From: Betaproteobacteria bacterium
GTDB lineage: Bacteria > Pseudomonadota > Gammaproteobacteria > Burkholderiales > SG8-39
Length of the DNA stretch: 48,350 nt
Reading direction: 5' to 3'
Assembly: GCA_009693435.1 (NCBI GenBank)
Contig: SHXF01000024.1
Coordinates: forward strand, 1-48,350
Every line of letters starts with the position of its first letter. Within the stretch, counting starts at the first letter, position 1. Below are positions 1 to 9,037 of this stretch, in pieces. The position numbers and the translations under genes are program-made. The notes beneath the pieces were generated by a model that saw nothing but the letters and a program-made list of their open reading frames with translations, searched no databases and was not told the origin of the DNA.

Positions 1-141
1 TCCCCAAAAGGGCGAATATTTCCGCTCTAAGAAATCTGGTCAGTGTTAAAAGAGGCAGATAACGCCCAGCCACATAGGAGAACTAGTTCCGCGTCTGGGC
101 GTGGTTACCGTGGCGGTCAGGACATCAGTTAAAGCGGAGTT

Positions 142-606
142 ATGGAGAACACGCCGCGCGTTGACGGGCGGGTGGAACTGGGACCCTCGGCCTACCGCGT
201 CAGCCACATCACCTGGATCGAGGCGCGAGCCGAAACGCACTGGCTGTTCCACAAGCTCGGCACGCTGTTCGCCGAAGCGGGTGCGTATTTTGGATTCGAA
301 CTCACCGGTTTCGTCGATGCGCTGCAGTACACGGTGTACGGCCCGGAACAGCATTTCGACTGGCACATGGATCTCGGGCCTGGCCTCACCAGCGCGCGCA
401 AATTGTCTTTGACAATACAGCTGAGCGGCGGCGATGCCTATACAGGCGGCGCGCTGGAATTCATCAACGCGCCGGCCATGACGCAATCCCGCGAGGTGGG
501 GGCGGCGACCTTCTTTCCGTCCTACCTCGTGCACCGCGTCAGTCCGGTGGAATCCGGTGTACGCCGCTCGCTGGTCGCCTGGGCGTGCGGACCGGTGTTT
601 CGCTGA
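142..606 (+). CDS. 2OG-Fe(II) oxygenase (PKHD/prolyl-hydroxylase-like), short N-terminus
   Basis: A 154-aa protein with the jelly-roll core of 2-oxoglutarate/Fe(II)-dependent hydroxylases. The iron-binding HxD motif is visible as H75-M-D77 (in HFDWHMD), the distal histidine is H131, and R141/R142 is the likely 2-oxoglutarate-binding arginine. The family couples oxidation of 2-oxoglutarate to hydroxylation of a substrate; the substrate here is unknown. Relatives usually carry about 50-60 more residues before the R-x-S-x-I-x-W segment seen here at about residue 19, and the upstream frame is closed by a TAA at 130-132. The protein is therefore either a short form or an N-terminally eroded gene. 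A GGAG lies just before the ATG, with tight spacing. The next gene starts 8 nt downstream, or overlaps if its GTG is used. Confidence 0.75.
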   Translation: MENTPRVDGRVELGPSAYRVSHITWIEARAETHWLFHKLGTLFAEAGAYFGFELTGFVDALQYTVYGPEQHFDWHMDLGPGLTSARKLSLTIQLSGGDAYTGGALEFINAPAMTQSREVGAATFFPSYLVHRVSPVESGVRRSLVAWACGPVFR

Positions 607-614
607 GCCACGCC

Positions 615-1946
615 ATGGCGGGTTCCGATCCTCGCGACGAGTCCGCCAAATTTCTGCACGATGCCAGCGAGCGTCGGCGCGAGTCCACCGAGCGCGAACA
701 CGAGTCCCCAGCCCGGCTACGTCAGCGCGCGGCGGCGCGCTTCGACGCCGGCGACCATCGCGGCGCGCACGCGGACTACGCAGCGTTGATTGCACTGGAC
801 CCGGCCCCCGAAGCGTTCGTCAATCGCGGCTACTGCGAACTGATGCTGGGTGATGCCGCGGCGGCGGAGGACAGTTTCGGCGCCGCGCTCAGTCTGAATC
901 CGGCAATGGCCGAAGCGCTGGTGGGGATGGGCGACAGCGCGGCGGCGCGCGACATGCACGAGCAGGCGGTGCGGCATTACGATGCCGCGCTCGCCGCGCG
1001 GCCGGAATTCGTCCAAACCCGCAACAACCGCGCACAGTCGCGTCTCGCGCTCGGGCATCTGCGTGCCGCCCTGGAAGACGCGGAATGCCGCTACGATGCG
1101 CCCGGGGCGACTTCCCTCTATCCGCATCGCCTGGCTCTGCCGCGCTGGCGCGGCGAGGCCGGCAAGCGGGTGCTGGTGCACTGGGAGCAGGGCTACGGCG
1201 ACATGATGCAGTTCCTGCGCTACCTGCCCGCCCTGACCCGCAACGGCATCGATGCCGTATTCGAATGTCCGCCACCGCTCGCGCGACTGGTGGCGCACAT
1301 GGGCGACACGCCGCAATGCATGGAAGCCCGCCACGAGGCACCGGACACCGCGCTATTCGACTGTTGCGTGCCGCTGCTCAGCCTGCCGCTGATACTGGGA
1401 GCCGAATGGCGCGACGTCCCGACCCCGCCCTATGTGGCCGCAGACACGTCCGCCGCAGCAAGCCTCGCCGGCGCATGGGGCCCGCCAACCGTCAGACGAG
1501 TCGGCATCGTGTGGCGCGCCAGCAGTTTCGATGCGATCCGCAGTGCGACCCTGCAATCGATGTTGATGCTGGCGCAACCCGGCGTGCAACTGGTGAGCCT
1601 GCAAACAGACTTGCGCGATGAAGAGCGCAGCGCGCTCGCGGCGCACGGCATTCCGGACGCAGGATCGGGATTCGGCGATTTTTACGACACGGCGACGGCA
1701 CTTGCCGCGGTGGACCGGCTGATCACGGTCGACACTGCCATCGCCCATCTGGCCGGCGCGATGGACAAACCGGTCTGGCTGATGCTCAACCAGCCCGCCG
1801 CGACGCGCTGGATGACAGGCTGCGAGGACAGCCCGTGGTATCCGTCGATGCGCTTGTTCAGGAAACGGAACGACGAGGCCTGGGATGCGCTACTGGAAAG
1901 AATCAGCGCGGCACTTGTGCGGGACGCGGCCTCCGACAACACCTGA
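615..1946 (+). CDS. TPR-repeat protein with glycosyltransferase-9-like C-terminal domain
   Basis: About 443 aa from ATG 615. A GTG at 585 would add 10 residues and overlap the preceding gene. Residues 25-160 are alanine-rich TPR-type helical repeats with the spacing typical of bacterial TPR/SPINDLY-like proteins. The C-terminal half has the signature EQGYGDMMQFLRYLPAL, matching the EQGxGDxxQFxRYLP motif of TPR-fused GT-B proteins, and a late VDTAIAHLAGAMDKPVW segment equivalent to the heptosyltransferase-like nucleotide-sugar site. Such proteins are thought to glycosylate proteins or surface glycans. No acceptor is evident and no flagellar or LPS genes lie nearby. It probably forms a two-gene unit with the upstream oxygenase. 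Confidence 0.75.
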   Translation: MAGSDPRDESAKFLHDASERRRESTEREHESPARLRQRAAARFDAGDHRGAHADYAALIALDPAPEAFVNRGYCELMLGDAAAAEDSFGAALSLNPAMAEALVGMGDSAAARDMHEQAVRHYDAALAARPEFVQTRNNRAQSRLALGHLRAALEDAECRYDAPGATSLYPHRLALPRWRGEAGKRVLVHWEQGYGDMMQFLRYLPALTRNGIDAVFECPPPLARLVAHMGDTPQCMEARHEAPDTALFDCCVPLLSLPLILGAEWRDVPTPPYVAADTSAAASLAGAWGPPTVRRVGIVWRASSFDAIRSATLQSMLMLAQPGVQLVSLQTDLRDEERSALAAHGIPDAGSGFGDFYDTATALAAVDRLITVDTAIAHLAGAMDKPVWLMLNQPAATRWMTGCEDSPWYPSMRLFRKRNDEAWDALLERISAALVRDAASDNT

Positions 1947-2050
1947 CCATCCCAATTAATATATTTAAAACGATAATAGAATATGCCGCCAGGCAGTGTA
2001 TTGTCGGCACCTGTCCAGAATAATTTAACAGAATTGCGACCTTTTCAGCT

Positions 2051-3391
2051 TCAGTCCCCGGCGATCGTCATATTCTCGATCAGGATGGAACCACATAGGC
2101 GCGAGCCGCGCCCCAGCACGTCATTGCCGATGCCGACGATGCCGCGAAACATGTCCTTGAGGTTGCCCGCAATGGTGATCTCCTCGACCGGATACTGGAT
2201 TTCTCCGCCCTCCACCCAGTAACCCGCGGCGCCGCGCGAATAGTCACCGGTCACGAGGTTCGTGCCCTGCCCCATCAGTTCGGTGACCAGCAGCCCGCGC
2301 CCCATCTGTTTCAGCAGACCACGCAGGTCCTGGTCGCCGGGCCGCAGGATCAGGTTGTGGTTGCCGCCCGCGTTCCCGGTGGTTTTCATGCCGAGCTTGC
2401 GCGCCGAGTAACTGCCGAGGAAATAACCCTGCACCACGCCGTCCTGCACCACCTCGCGGTCGCGCGTGGCAACCCCCTCGTCATCGAACCACGAGCTCGC
2501 CTGGCCGCGCGGCAAGTGCGCCCGCTCCGCCAGGTTGACGATGGGCGAGAACACCTGTTTGCCCATGGAATCGAGCAGGAAGGATGACTTCCGGTAGAGA
2601 TTGCCGCCGCTCACTGCGGCGACGAAACTCGAGATCAGACCGCCCGCCAGCGGCGCCTCGAACAGCACCGGCACCTGAGTAGTGGCTATCTTGCGCCCGC
2701 GCAAGCGGGCCAGCGCGCGCCGCCCCGCGTAATCGCCAACCGCCTCCGGCGTGGGCAGTTCCCCCGAAACGCGCGAAGTCGCGTACCAGTCATCGCGCTG
2801 CATGCCCTCGCCTTCGGCTGCAATCACCGAGCAGGCAAGGTAATGCTGGGAGCTGGCAAAACCACTGCTGAACCCGAGGCTGTTGGCCAGAACGAAATGC
2901 GAGTGCTGGCATGACACGCTCGCGCCCTCGGAATTGACGACGCGCTTGTCGAGGGCGAAGGCGGCTGCCTCGCACCGCTGCGCCATCTCTATCGCCGTCT
3001 CGACCGGCAGATTCCAGGGGTGGAACAGATCGAGGTCGTGCACTTCCCGGCACAGATCCTCCTCGTCGGCCATGCCGGCCGATTCATCGCTTGCGGTAAA
3101 ACGCGCTATGGAGAGCGCCGCCTTTACCGTGTCCTTGACGGCGCGCGGCGACAGGTCGGCGCTGCTCGCGTGCCCTTTCTTCTTGCCGATATAGACGCTG
3201 ACGCCCAACCCCTTGTCGCGGTTGTACTCTATCGTTTCGACTTCGCCGCGCCGCACCGTGACCGTCTGGCCGCAGGCTTCTGAAATCTCGGTGTCGCAAC
3301 CCGTCGCACCGTTTGCGCTCGCATAGGCCAGAACGTCGGCGGCAATGGAGCGCAATGTGTCGTACGGCTGTGAAAAGCGGGCTTGGGACAT
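2051..3391 (-). CDS. pmbA: PmbA/TldE-family metalloprotease subunit
   Basis: About 446 aa, close to the E. coli PmbA length of about 450. PmbA (TldE) pairs with TldD, the subunit that carries the metal site, in a cytosolic protease that matures microcin B17 and degrades CcdA. The family hallmarks are present: an N-terminal segment with RRGEVETIEYNRDKGLGVSVYIG, then the glycine-rich C-terminal half (TTGNAGGNHNLILRPG and a terminal GSRLCGSILIENMTIAGD). The ATG at 3391 is preferred because CCGGAG lies about 10 nt upstream; the longer frame to 3445 adds a proline-rich tail not expected in the family. It is divergent from yjgA, a gene order also seen in E. coli and many betaproteobacteria. tldD is not in the window. 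Confidence 0.93.
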   Translation of the reverse strand: MSQARFSQPYDTLRSIAADVLAYASANGATGCDTEISEACGQTVTVRRGEVETIEYNRDKGLGVSVYIGKKKGHASSADLSPRAVKDTVKAALSIARFTASDESAGMADEEDLCREVHDLDLFHPWNLPVETAIEMAQRCEAAAFALDKRVVNSEGASVSCQHSHFVLANSLGFSSGFASSQHYLACSVIAAEGEGMQRDDWYATSRVSGELPTPEAVGDYAGRRALARLRGRKIATTQVPVLFEAPLAGGLISSFVAAVSGGNLYRKSSFLLDSMGKQVFSPIVNLAERAHLPRGQASSWFDDEGVATRDREVVQDGVVQGYFLGSYSARKLGMKTTGNAGGNHNLILRPGDQDLRGLLKQMGRGLLVTELMGQGTNLVTGDYSRGAAGYWVEGGEIQYPVEEITIAGNLKDMFRGIVGIGNDVLGRGSRLCGSILIENMTIAGD

Positions 3392-3644
3392 GCGGGGTAA
3401 CTCCGGGTGAAGAGATGGAGCGGCAAGGCGGGGGGGCGGAACCACAATGAAAGTCCCGGCGAGCCGTTATCATAGCAGCTTGACCGGTGCCGGTTTCCGG
3501 CCGGCGCATGCCAGCTCGAGTCCGGCTGCATGCCCGGCGGACTTGCCGCCCCCTGCTTCGTGCACCGGACCTGACATGCCGGATACCCGACCACCACACC
3601 CGACACCAGACCGGAAGCGCCGTGCGTCCTGCGGCCACCGCACC

Positions 3645-4142
3645 ATGCAAGACGAAGAAGACCAGGAAGAACTCAAGCCAAGCAAGACCCAGATCAAGAA
3701 GCGCATGCTCGACCTTCAGGCGCTCGGGGAACGGCTGGTGGAACTGAACGCAAAGCAACTGCACTCCATCGGTTTGCCGGAAAGCCTGCACGATGCGGTG
3801 ACGGCAGCCACGCAGATCACCAAGCACGAGGCGCGCCGCCGCCAGCTGCAGTACATCGGCCGGCTGATGCGCGACGTGGATCCGGCGCCGATACAGGAAA
3901 AAATAGCGGTCTGGGACGGCCAGTCGCTTGACCATACAGCGCGGCTGCACCGCGTCGAGCGCTGGCGAGATCGGCTGCTCGAGGACGACCAGGCCTTTGC
4001 CGAATTCATGACAGAGCACAAGAACGCGGACACGCAGCGCCTGCGCACCCTGATACGTTCGGCACGCCAGGAACACCAGCTCGGCAAGCCGCGCCGCCAC
4101 TATCGCGAACTGTTCAAGTTCCTGGGCGGGATGCTGGGCTGA
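3645..4142 (+). CDS. yjgA: YjgA/DarP ribosome-associated protein (DUF615)
   Basis: A 165-aa highly charged helical protein of the DUF615 family (DarP), which binds the 50S subunit and assists late large-subunit maturation. Recognisable blocks are SKTQIKKRMLDLQALG near the N-terminus, the central EARRRQLQYIGRLMRDVDPAPI, which matches E. coli EGRRRQLQLIGKMLR, and the late QRLRTLIRSARQE block. The ATG at 3645 fits the family N-terminus. The open frame extends back to 3447, but that 66-residue extension is proline/cysteine-rich, and it spans the promoter region shared with pmbA. The divergent pmbA neighbour strongly supports the identification. Confidence 0.92.
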   Translation: MQDEEDQEELKPSKTQIKKRMLDLQALGERLVELNAKQLHSIGLPESLHDAVTAATQITKHEARRRQLQYIGRLMRDVDPAPIQEKIAVWDGQSLDHTARLHRVERWRDRLLEDDQAFAEFMTEHKNADTQRLRTLIRSARQEHQLGKPRRHYRELFKFLGGMLG

Positions 4143-4148
4143 CCCGCG

Positions 4149-4196
4149 CCGCGCCTTGCCCCGCCCCTTGCCCCGCCATTTGCCTCGCCCCTTGTA
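4149..4196. repeat. 12-bp tandem repeat upstream of mog (about 4 units)
   Basis: Four adjacent 12-nt units at 4149-4160, 4161-4172, 4173-4184 and 4185-4196 read roughly CCGCCCCTTGCC with one to four substitutions each. The array fills most of the 77-nt gap between yjgA and mog. A TATACT hexamer (-10-like) follows directly at 4195-4200. No -35 box at normal spacing is clear. Confidence 0.7.
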
Positions 4197-4219
4197 TACT
4201 CGCGATGTGAACCTCTCGA

Positions 4220-4837
4220 ATGGATGACCCGCAAAACATGACACAGGACGACGAACTCCTGATCGGGCTGGTGTCGATCAGCGACCGCGCATCGACGGGC
4301 GTGTACAAAGACGAAGGTATTCCAGCTTTGAAAGCATGGTTCACCGAGGCGCTGACGTCGCCGTTTCGCACGGAGACCCGGCTGATTCCGGACGAACGCC
4401 CGCAGATCGAGGCGACCTTGAAGGAACTGGTGGACAGCGTCGGTTGCCACCTCGTGCTCACCACCGGCGGAACCGGCCCGGCGCCGCGCGACGTGACCCC
4501 TGAGGCAACCCTCGCCGTGGGCGATCGCGAAATGCCGGGCTTCGGCGAGGAAATGCGGCGAATCAGCCTGCGCTTCGTCCCCACCGCCATCCTGTCACGG
4601 CAGGTCGCGGTGATCCGCAAGCAGGCGCTCATCATCAATCTGCCGGGGCAGCCCAAGGCCATACGCGAAACCCTGGAGGGGCTCAAGGACAAGGAAGGCA
4701 ACGTGATCGTGCCCGGGATATTTGCCGCCGTGCCCTATTGCATCGACCTGATCGGCGGGCCGTATGTCGAAACGGATGAGCGCCTGATCAAGGCGTTCCG
4801 TCCCAAGTCCGCGCAACGACCGGGCCGGGCGGGCTGA
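4220..4837 (+). CDS. mog: molybdopterin adenylyltransferase
   Basis: A 205-aa cytosolic enzyme that adenylylates molybdopterin with ATP, preparing the dithiolene for molybdate insertion. The MoaB/Mog signature is intact: VSISDRAS near the N-terminus, TTGGTGPAPRDVTPE (nucleotide and pterin binding, with the catalytic Asp in the RDVTPE turn), and the C-terminal NLPGQPKAIRE loop that closes the site. The length fits Mog better than the shorter MoaB. A second in-frame ATG lies 6 codons in, so either start is possible. It follows yjgA at 77 nt and precedes a methyltransferase-like gene by 4 nt. Molybdenum cofactor synthesis elsewhere in the genome is implied. Confidence 0.93.
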   Translation: MDDPQNMTQDDELLIGLVSISDRASTGVYKDEGIPALKAWFTEALTSPFRTETRLIPDERPQIEATLKELVDSVGCHLVLTTGGTGPAPRDVTPEATLAVGDREMPGFGEEMRRISLRFVPTAILSRQVAVIRKQALIINLPGQPKAIRETLEGLKDKEGNVIVPGIFAAVPYCIDLIGGPYVETDERLIKAFRPKSAQRPGRAG

Positions 4838-4841
4838 CGCA

Positions 4842-5804
4842 ATGCTGCTGCAGCTGCTGCGAAGCGCTTTTCGCGGGCGTTCGCGCCTGCCCGCGGACAG
4901 CGCCGCGCCGACCCAAGCGCGGGTGCAGGCGCAGCCCGCACCAGATGCGAAAGCCTGGACACCCTCCGCCGCGGGTGCCGCAGATCTGATGCGCAACATC
5001 GAGAGCTTTCACCACCTGACACATCTGCATTACCAGGCGACTTGCTGGTCGATACGCCGCGACATTCTCGCCGAGCCGCGCAACGCCGCGCCGCTGCGGC
5101 TGGAGCCATTCGGATACAAGGTCTATTCCCAGAGCGACGAGGACGGCTACATTGCCGAGATATTCCAGCGCATCGGCGTGACCAATCGCTGCTGCGTCGA
5201 AATCGGCGCGGGCGACGGCCAGGAAAACAATTCCGTGACGTTGCTGATGCAGGGCTGGACGGTCAAGTGGCTGGAAGCACAGAGCGCACTCGCGCGCGTG
5301 GCGCAAGAGCGCTTCGGCGAGATGCTGCGCGACGGCCGGCTTGCCGTCATCGACGCCCTGATCGACCGCGATAATCTGCCTGCGCTGCTTGCGTCGCTCA
5401 GCCTGCCTGCGGAACCTGATCTGCTGAGCATCGACATCGACGGAAACGATTATCACGTCTGGAAAGCGGTTGCATCGATACGACCGCGCGTCGTGGTCAT
5501 CGAGTACAACGCAAAGTATCCGCCCCCCATCGAATGGGTCATGCCGTACGATGCGCGCCACGGCTGGGACGGCAGCGATCACGTCGGCGCGTCGCTGCAG
5601 TCTCTCACCAACCTGGCAGCCGAAAAAGGCTACGCGCTGGTCGGTTGCAACATCACCGGGGTCAACGCCTTTTTCGTGCGTAACGAATTTGCGGCGGACC
5701 GCTTTCAGCGCCCGTACACCGCGGCAAACCACTACCATCCCGCCCGCTATTTTCTGGCGAACTCATTCATATCGGGCCATCCGCCCAGTCTTCGTTACCT
5801 GTAG
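4842..5804 (+). CDS. FkbM-like SAM-dependent methyltransferase family protein
   Basis: A 320-aa protein with an alanine/proline-rich leader (about residues 15-45) and then a Rossmann-type domain. Motif I reads CVEIGAGDGQENNS (E120, glycine-rich loop 121-126). It is preceded by YSQSDEDGYIAEIFQRIG, the SxxDED..I..IF block found in FkbM-like proteins, and followed by LLSIDIDGNDYHVW (motif II/III) and VVIEYNAKYPP. These features suggest an S-adenosylmethionine-dependent O-methyltransferase acting on a sugar or small molecule. There is no signal peptide. It starts 4 nt after mog and is probably co-transcribed with it. The substrate is unknown, and catalysis is inferred from the fold signature only. 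Confidence 0.7.
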   Translation: MLLQLLRSAFRGRSRLPADSAAPTQARVQAQPAPDAKAWTPSAAGAADLMRNIESFHHLTHLHYQATCWSIRRDILAEPRNAAPLRLEPFGYKVYSQSDEDGYIAEIFQRIGVTNRCCVEIGAGDGQENNSVTLLMQGWTVKWLEAQSALARVAQERFGEMLRDGRLAVIDALIDRDNLPALLASLSLPAEPDLLSIDIDGNDYHVWKAVASIRPRVVVIEYNAKYPPPIEWVMPYDARHGWDGSDHVGASLQSLTNLAAEKGYALVGCNITGVNAFFVRNEFAADRFQRPYTAANHYHPARYFLANSFISGHPPSLRYL

Positions 5805-5833
5805 CGCGCCAGCGCATCGCCACGCAAGGAAAA

Positions 5834-6520
5834 ATGAATATGGAATCATCGTCTGCAATTGAAGTGGAAACCGCGCCGAATCCGGGGGCAAGCGTCATCT
5901 GGCTGCACGGCCTCGGCGCCGATGGGCACGACTTCGAACCGGTCGTGCCTGAACTCGGGCTTGGCGGCATGAATGCACCCGGCATACGCTTCATCTTCCC
6001 GCACGCGCCGAAAATACCGGTCACCATCAATGGCGGTATGGTGATGCGCGCCTGGTACGACGTCAGGGACGATGCCTTCAGGCGTGAAGACGAGCAGGGC
6101 GTGCGCGCATCGCAGGCTATCGTCGAAGCGCTGATTGCCAGGGAGGCGGGGCGGGGTATCGCCGCGGCGCGGGTGGTGCTGGCCGGCTTTTCGCAGGGCG
6201 GGGCCATCGCATTGCATACCGGGGTGCGCCGCGCCGAGCCACTGGCCGGGATCATGGCCCTCTCGACGTATCTACCCCTCGCCGACCTGGCGGCAGGCGA
6301 AGCGCATGCCGCTTCCAGTGGCACACCGGTTTTCATGGGGCACGGCATCAGCGATCCCCTGATTCCGCTCGCGCGCGCCCTGTCCTCGCGCGACGCTCTG
6401 ATGGCGCTCGGCTATCAGGTCGAGTGGCATCAGTACCGGATGCCGCACTCGGTGATTCCGGAGGAAATCAGGGACATCGGCGTCTGGCTGCGCCGCGTGC
6501 TCAGGTCGGGACAACCGTAG
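5834..6520 (+). CDS. carboxylesterase, phospholipase/carboxylesterase (EstB) family
   Basis: A 228-aa single-domain alpha/beta hydrolase. The oxyanion-side motif WLHGLGADG lies at 23-31, the nucleophile elbow is GFSQGG with S120, the acid is D174 in GHGISDPLIP, and the base is H205 in MPHSV. Length and motif order match the Pseudomonas EstB / human acyl-protein-thioesterase family, which hydrolyses short-chain carboxylic esters or thioesters in the cytosol. It lies 29 nt after the methyltransferase-like gene in the same direction and ends the plus-strand housekeeping block. Confidence 0.88.
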   Translation: MNMESSSAIEVETAPNPGASVIWLHGLGADGHDFEPVVPELGLGGMNAPGIRFIFPHAPKIPVTINGGMVMRAWYDVRDDAFRREDEQGVRASQAIVEALIAREAGRGIAAARVVLAGFSQGGAIALHTGVRRAEPLAGIMALSTYLPLADLAAGEAHAASSGTPVFMGHGISDPLIPLARALSSRDALMALGYQVEWHQYRMPHSVIPEEIRDIGVWLRRVLRSGQP

Positions 6521-6531
6521 CAGCACGGCGC

Positions 6532-6547
6532 CCGGCGTTTGCGCCGG
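6532..6547. terminator. GC hairpin in convergent gap (weak terminator candidate)
   Basis: CCGGCG-TTTG-CGCCGG forms a 6-bp stem with a 4-nt loop between two converging genes. No U-tract follows on either strand, so bidirectional termination is only an inference. Confidence 0.3.
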
Positions 6548-6624
6548 CCTCGCAAACGCGGTGTCAGACAATGCACAACCAACCGGCGCGCCGATCATTT
6601 TCCCCGAGCGCGGACCCGCGCCGC

Positions 6625-7605
6625 TTATTCGACTTTGGCGCCTGACGCCCGGACCATCGCCGTCCAGATCGGCAGTTCGCGACGCAAGCGCTCGGCCAGT
6701 TCTTCGGGTGTGCTGCCTATGGGCTCGCCACCCAGCCCGATCAGGCGTTTCTTCACCTCCGGGTCATCGAGCACGCGCCGTATCTCGCGATTGAGGCGGG
6801 CGATGACGGGTGCGGGCGTTCCTGCGGGCGCGAAGATCGCGCTCCAGGGCGCGAGTTCAAACCCCTTTATTCCCGCTTCCTCCATCGTGGGCACATCGGG
6901 TGCGATTCCGGCGCGCTGCGCACCGAGCATGCCGATTGCAAGCACCCTGCCGGCTTTGATCAACGGCAGCGCCGGCACGATGTCCGTGAACGCCACCTGC
7001 AGCTCGCCCGATACCACCGCGGCCATCACGCGTGGACCGCCCGGATAGGGAACGTGGACGATGTTCACGCCCGCCACGGTATTGAGCTGGGTGAGCGACA
7101 AATGCGTGACCGACCCGTAGTTCGGACTGCCGCCGGACAGTCCGCCGGGCTTGCTTTTTGCGAGCGTAATGAGTTCCGCGACGTTCTTCACGCCCAGACC
7201 GGGGTTGACGACCAGACCCACACCCAGATTGGTAATCAGCGTGACGGGCGCAAAATCACGGATCGGGTCGTAGCGTAGATCCTTGTAAAGCACGGTGTTG
7301 ATGGTCATTACCGCATGCACGGGTGAAAACAGGGTGTAGCCATCGGCCGGAGACTTGGCGACGAACTCCGCACCGAGCGCGCCACCGGCCCCAGGCTTGT
7401 TCTCCACGACCACGGGCTGACCCAGTAGCGGCGTGAGCTTTTCGCCGATGACGCGGGTCATCACGTCGACCCCGCCGCCAGGCGTAAAAGGAACGACTAT
7501 CCTGATGGGTCGGTTGGGAAAGTCGGGTGCCTGCGCGACGCTCGAGCCTGCAAACGCGGTGCCGGCCAATACCAATGCCAACCCAAATTGCTTCATCACG
7601 TTCAT
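6625..7605 (-). CDS. Bug-family tripartite tricarboxylate transporter substrate-binding protein
   Basis: A 326-aa secreted protein with a Sec signal peptide (MNVMKQF, hydrophobic core, cleavage near SSVAQA-PDF). Two Bug hallmark blocks follow: FPNRPIRIVVPFTPGGGVDVMTR, whose glycine-rich loop binds the ligand carboxylate, and the ENKPGAGGALGAEFVAKSPADGYTL block. Bug proteins present carboxylates or aromatic acids to TctAB-type membrane permeases; no tctA or tctB is in the window. AGGGG lies about 10 nt before the ATG. It lies 116 nt downstream of an amidohydrolase on the same strand, suggesting a shared substrate. Confidence 0.92.
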   Translation of the reverse strand: MNVMKQFGLALVLAGTAFAGSSVAQAPDFPNRPIRIVVPFTPGGGVDVMTRVIGEKLTPLLGQPVVVENKPGAGGALGAEFVAKSPADGYTLFSPVHAVMTINTVLYKDLRYDPIRDFAPVTLITNLGVGLVVNPGLGVKNVAELITLAKSKPGGLSGGSPNYGSVTHLSLTQLNTVAGVNIVHVPYPGGPRVMAAVVSGELQVAFTDIVPALPLIKAGRVLAIGMLGAQRAGIAPDVPTMEEAGIKGFELAPWSAIFAPAGTPAPVIARLNREIRRVLDDPEVKKRLIGLGGEPIGSTPEELAERLRRELPIWTAMVRASGAKVE

Positions 7606-7721
7606 TTGACTTTATCCCCTTCATGTCGGTTCTCGCTCGCACCTGCGGCGTTTGGACACGTTGCGCTCTGCGCTTATCCGTGAACCGCGCGCCCGCACGC
7701 AACACGCCATCAAGCTGCCGG

Positions 7722-8867
7722 CTACTGTGCCGGAAATCCAAAAATCCGGACGGCGTTATCGTGAACGATTTTGCGCGTATCGCTCGCGGGGATGTCGGCG
7801 AAATCCCGTGCGATATGTTTTCTCGAAAACGGCCACACGCCCTCCGAGTGCGGGTAATCGGCGCCCCAGAGCATGTTCTCCACGCCTGAGATTTCCCGGG
7901 TCAGAATCCCGGCGCGGTCGTCTTCGAACGTCGAAAACAACTGGCGACGGTAATAGAAGCTCGGCGGCTCCTCCAGTCGCGGCAGCATCCACCCTTTGTG
8001 GTCGTGCCACCAGTGGTCCATGTTCGGCAGTGTTGCCCCCACCCAGCCCGAACCGCCTTCGACTATTCCCCAGGTCATCCCGGGAAAGCGCATGGGCGCG
8101 CCGCCCCAGATAATCTGCTGCAATGCCTCGTTCACTTCGAACTTGTTCGCGCAGTGAATAATGCCGCCGGCGCCCGGTCCATTGGCGCGGCCGAAGGTCG
8201 GCTTGCCGCTGCCGATATGCAGGCAGCACACCAGATCGAGGTCCTGCAGAGCAGCCCATAGCGGATCCCATTCCGCAAGGTTGAATGGACGGTCTGGCAC
8301 CCAGCACGGCATCATCACACTGGCGATTCCGGGCATCCGCGCCGCGCGTTGCGCTTCGCTGATGGCATTTTCGATCGGACCCTTGGTCGGCAGCATCGCC
8401 GATCCACGCAAGCGCTCCGGGTAGGTGCCGCAGAATTCACTGACCCAGTCGTTGTAGGCACGACACGCGGCATACAGGTAATCGGCATCCGGCGCATCCC
8501 CCACGCGCAAGCCGATGCCGGGGAATATCACCTCGCCCGACACACCGTCCAGATCCTGATCCTTGATGCGTTCATGCGGATCGTAACAACCCGCCCTGAC
8601 GTTTTCCGTATACCGATACCCTTTGGGCGAGGGAATTTCCATGCCGGCCGCCTTGAGATCCGCCATCGGGCCCTCGAAAGCGAGCGGCCGCGGACGCATT
8701 CCGTCTATGAAGACGTAATCGCCCTTGTCGCCTATCGCCTCAATTTTCGGCGCCTTGTCGCGCCACCGCTTGTCCATGCGCGTCAGCCACAGGTCAGGCG
8801 GCTCGACGACATGGCCGTCAGCCGACAGGATGCGTTCTTTATAGGATTCGGTTATGCCCTCGTACAT
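7722..8867 (-). CDS. amidohydrolase-2 (ACMSD-like) family protein
   Basis: About 381 aa from ATG 8867, chosen because CGAGGAGGG sits 4 nt upstream; the frame extends to 8915. It is a TIM-barrel metal-dependent hydrolase or decarboxylase of the ACMSD/amidohydrolase-2 type. The N-terminal metal motif is SADGHVVEPPDLW, a mid-barrel His lies in CCLHIGSGKP, and the C-terminal Asp is in MLWGADYPHSEGVWP. Family members decarboxylate or hydrolyse ring-fission products and aromatic acids. The protein is a distant paralogue of the amidohydrolase at 25142-26278, sharing the EPPDLW and ADYPH/TDYPH motifs. Its Bug-protein neighbour suggests a role in organic-acid catabolism. Confidence 0.87.
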   Translation of the reverse strand: MYEGITESYKERILSADGHVVEPPDLWLTRMDKRWRDKAPKIEAIGDKGDYVFIDGMRPRPLAFEGPMADLKAAGMEIPSPKGYRYTENVRAGCYDPHERIKDQDLDGVSGEVIFPGIGLRVGDAPDADYLYAACRAYNDWVSEFCGTYPERLRGSAMLPTKGPIENAISEAQRAARMPGIASVMMPCWVPDRPFNLAEWDPLWAALQDLDLVCCLHIGSGKPTFGRANGPGAGGIIHCANKFEVNEALQQIIWGGAPMRFPGMTWGIVEGGSGWVGATLPNMDHWWHDHKGWMLPRLEEPPSFYYRRQLFSTFEDDRAGILTREISGVENMLWGADYPHSEGVWPFSRKHIARDFADIPASDTRKIVHDNAVRIFGFPAQ

Positions 8868-9037
8868 CTGACCCTCCTCGAATTTTCGGACGCCGAACCG
8901 GGCGCCGGCGTGCAACTACATTCTCACGATGATTCCACGATTCCGGGCCGTGCTCCCCGCGAACCGGCTGCCACTGCAGACGTCGGGCTCACGCGCTTAC
9001 TCCGGTGTCGCCCACGCGAATCCGGGACTCCTGCCCG

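Noticed and set aside
3084..4244. 386-codon minus-strand frame across pmbA start and yjgA
   Set aside because: Runs antisense through yjgA and out of frame through pmbA; composition is shadow-like.
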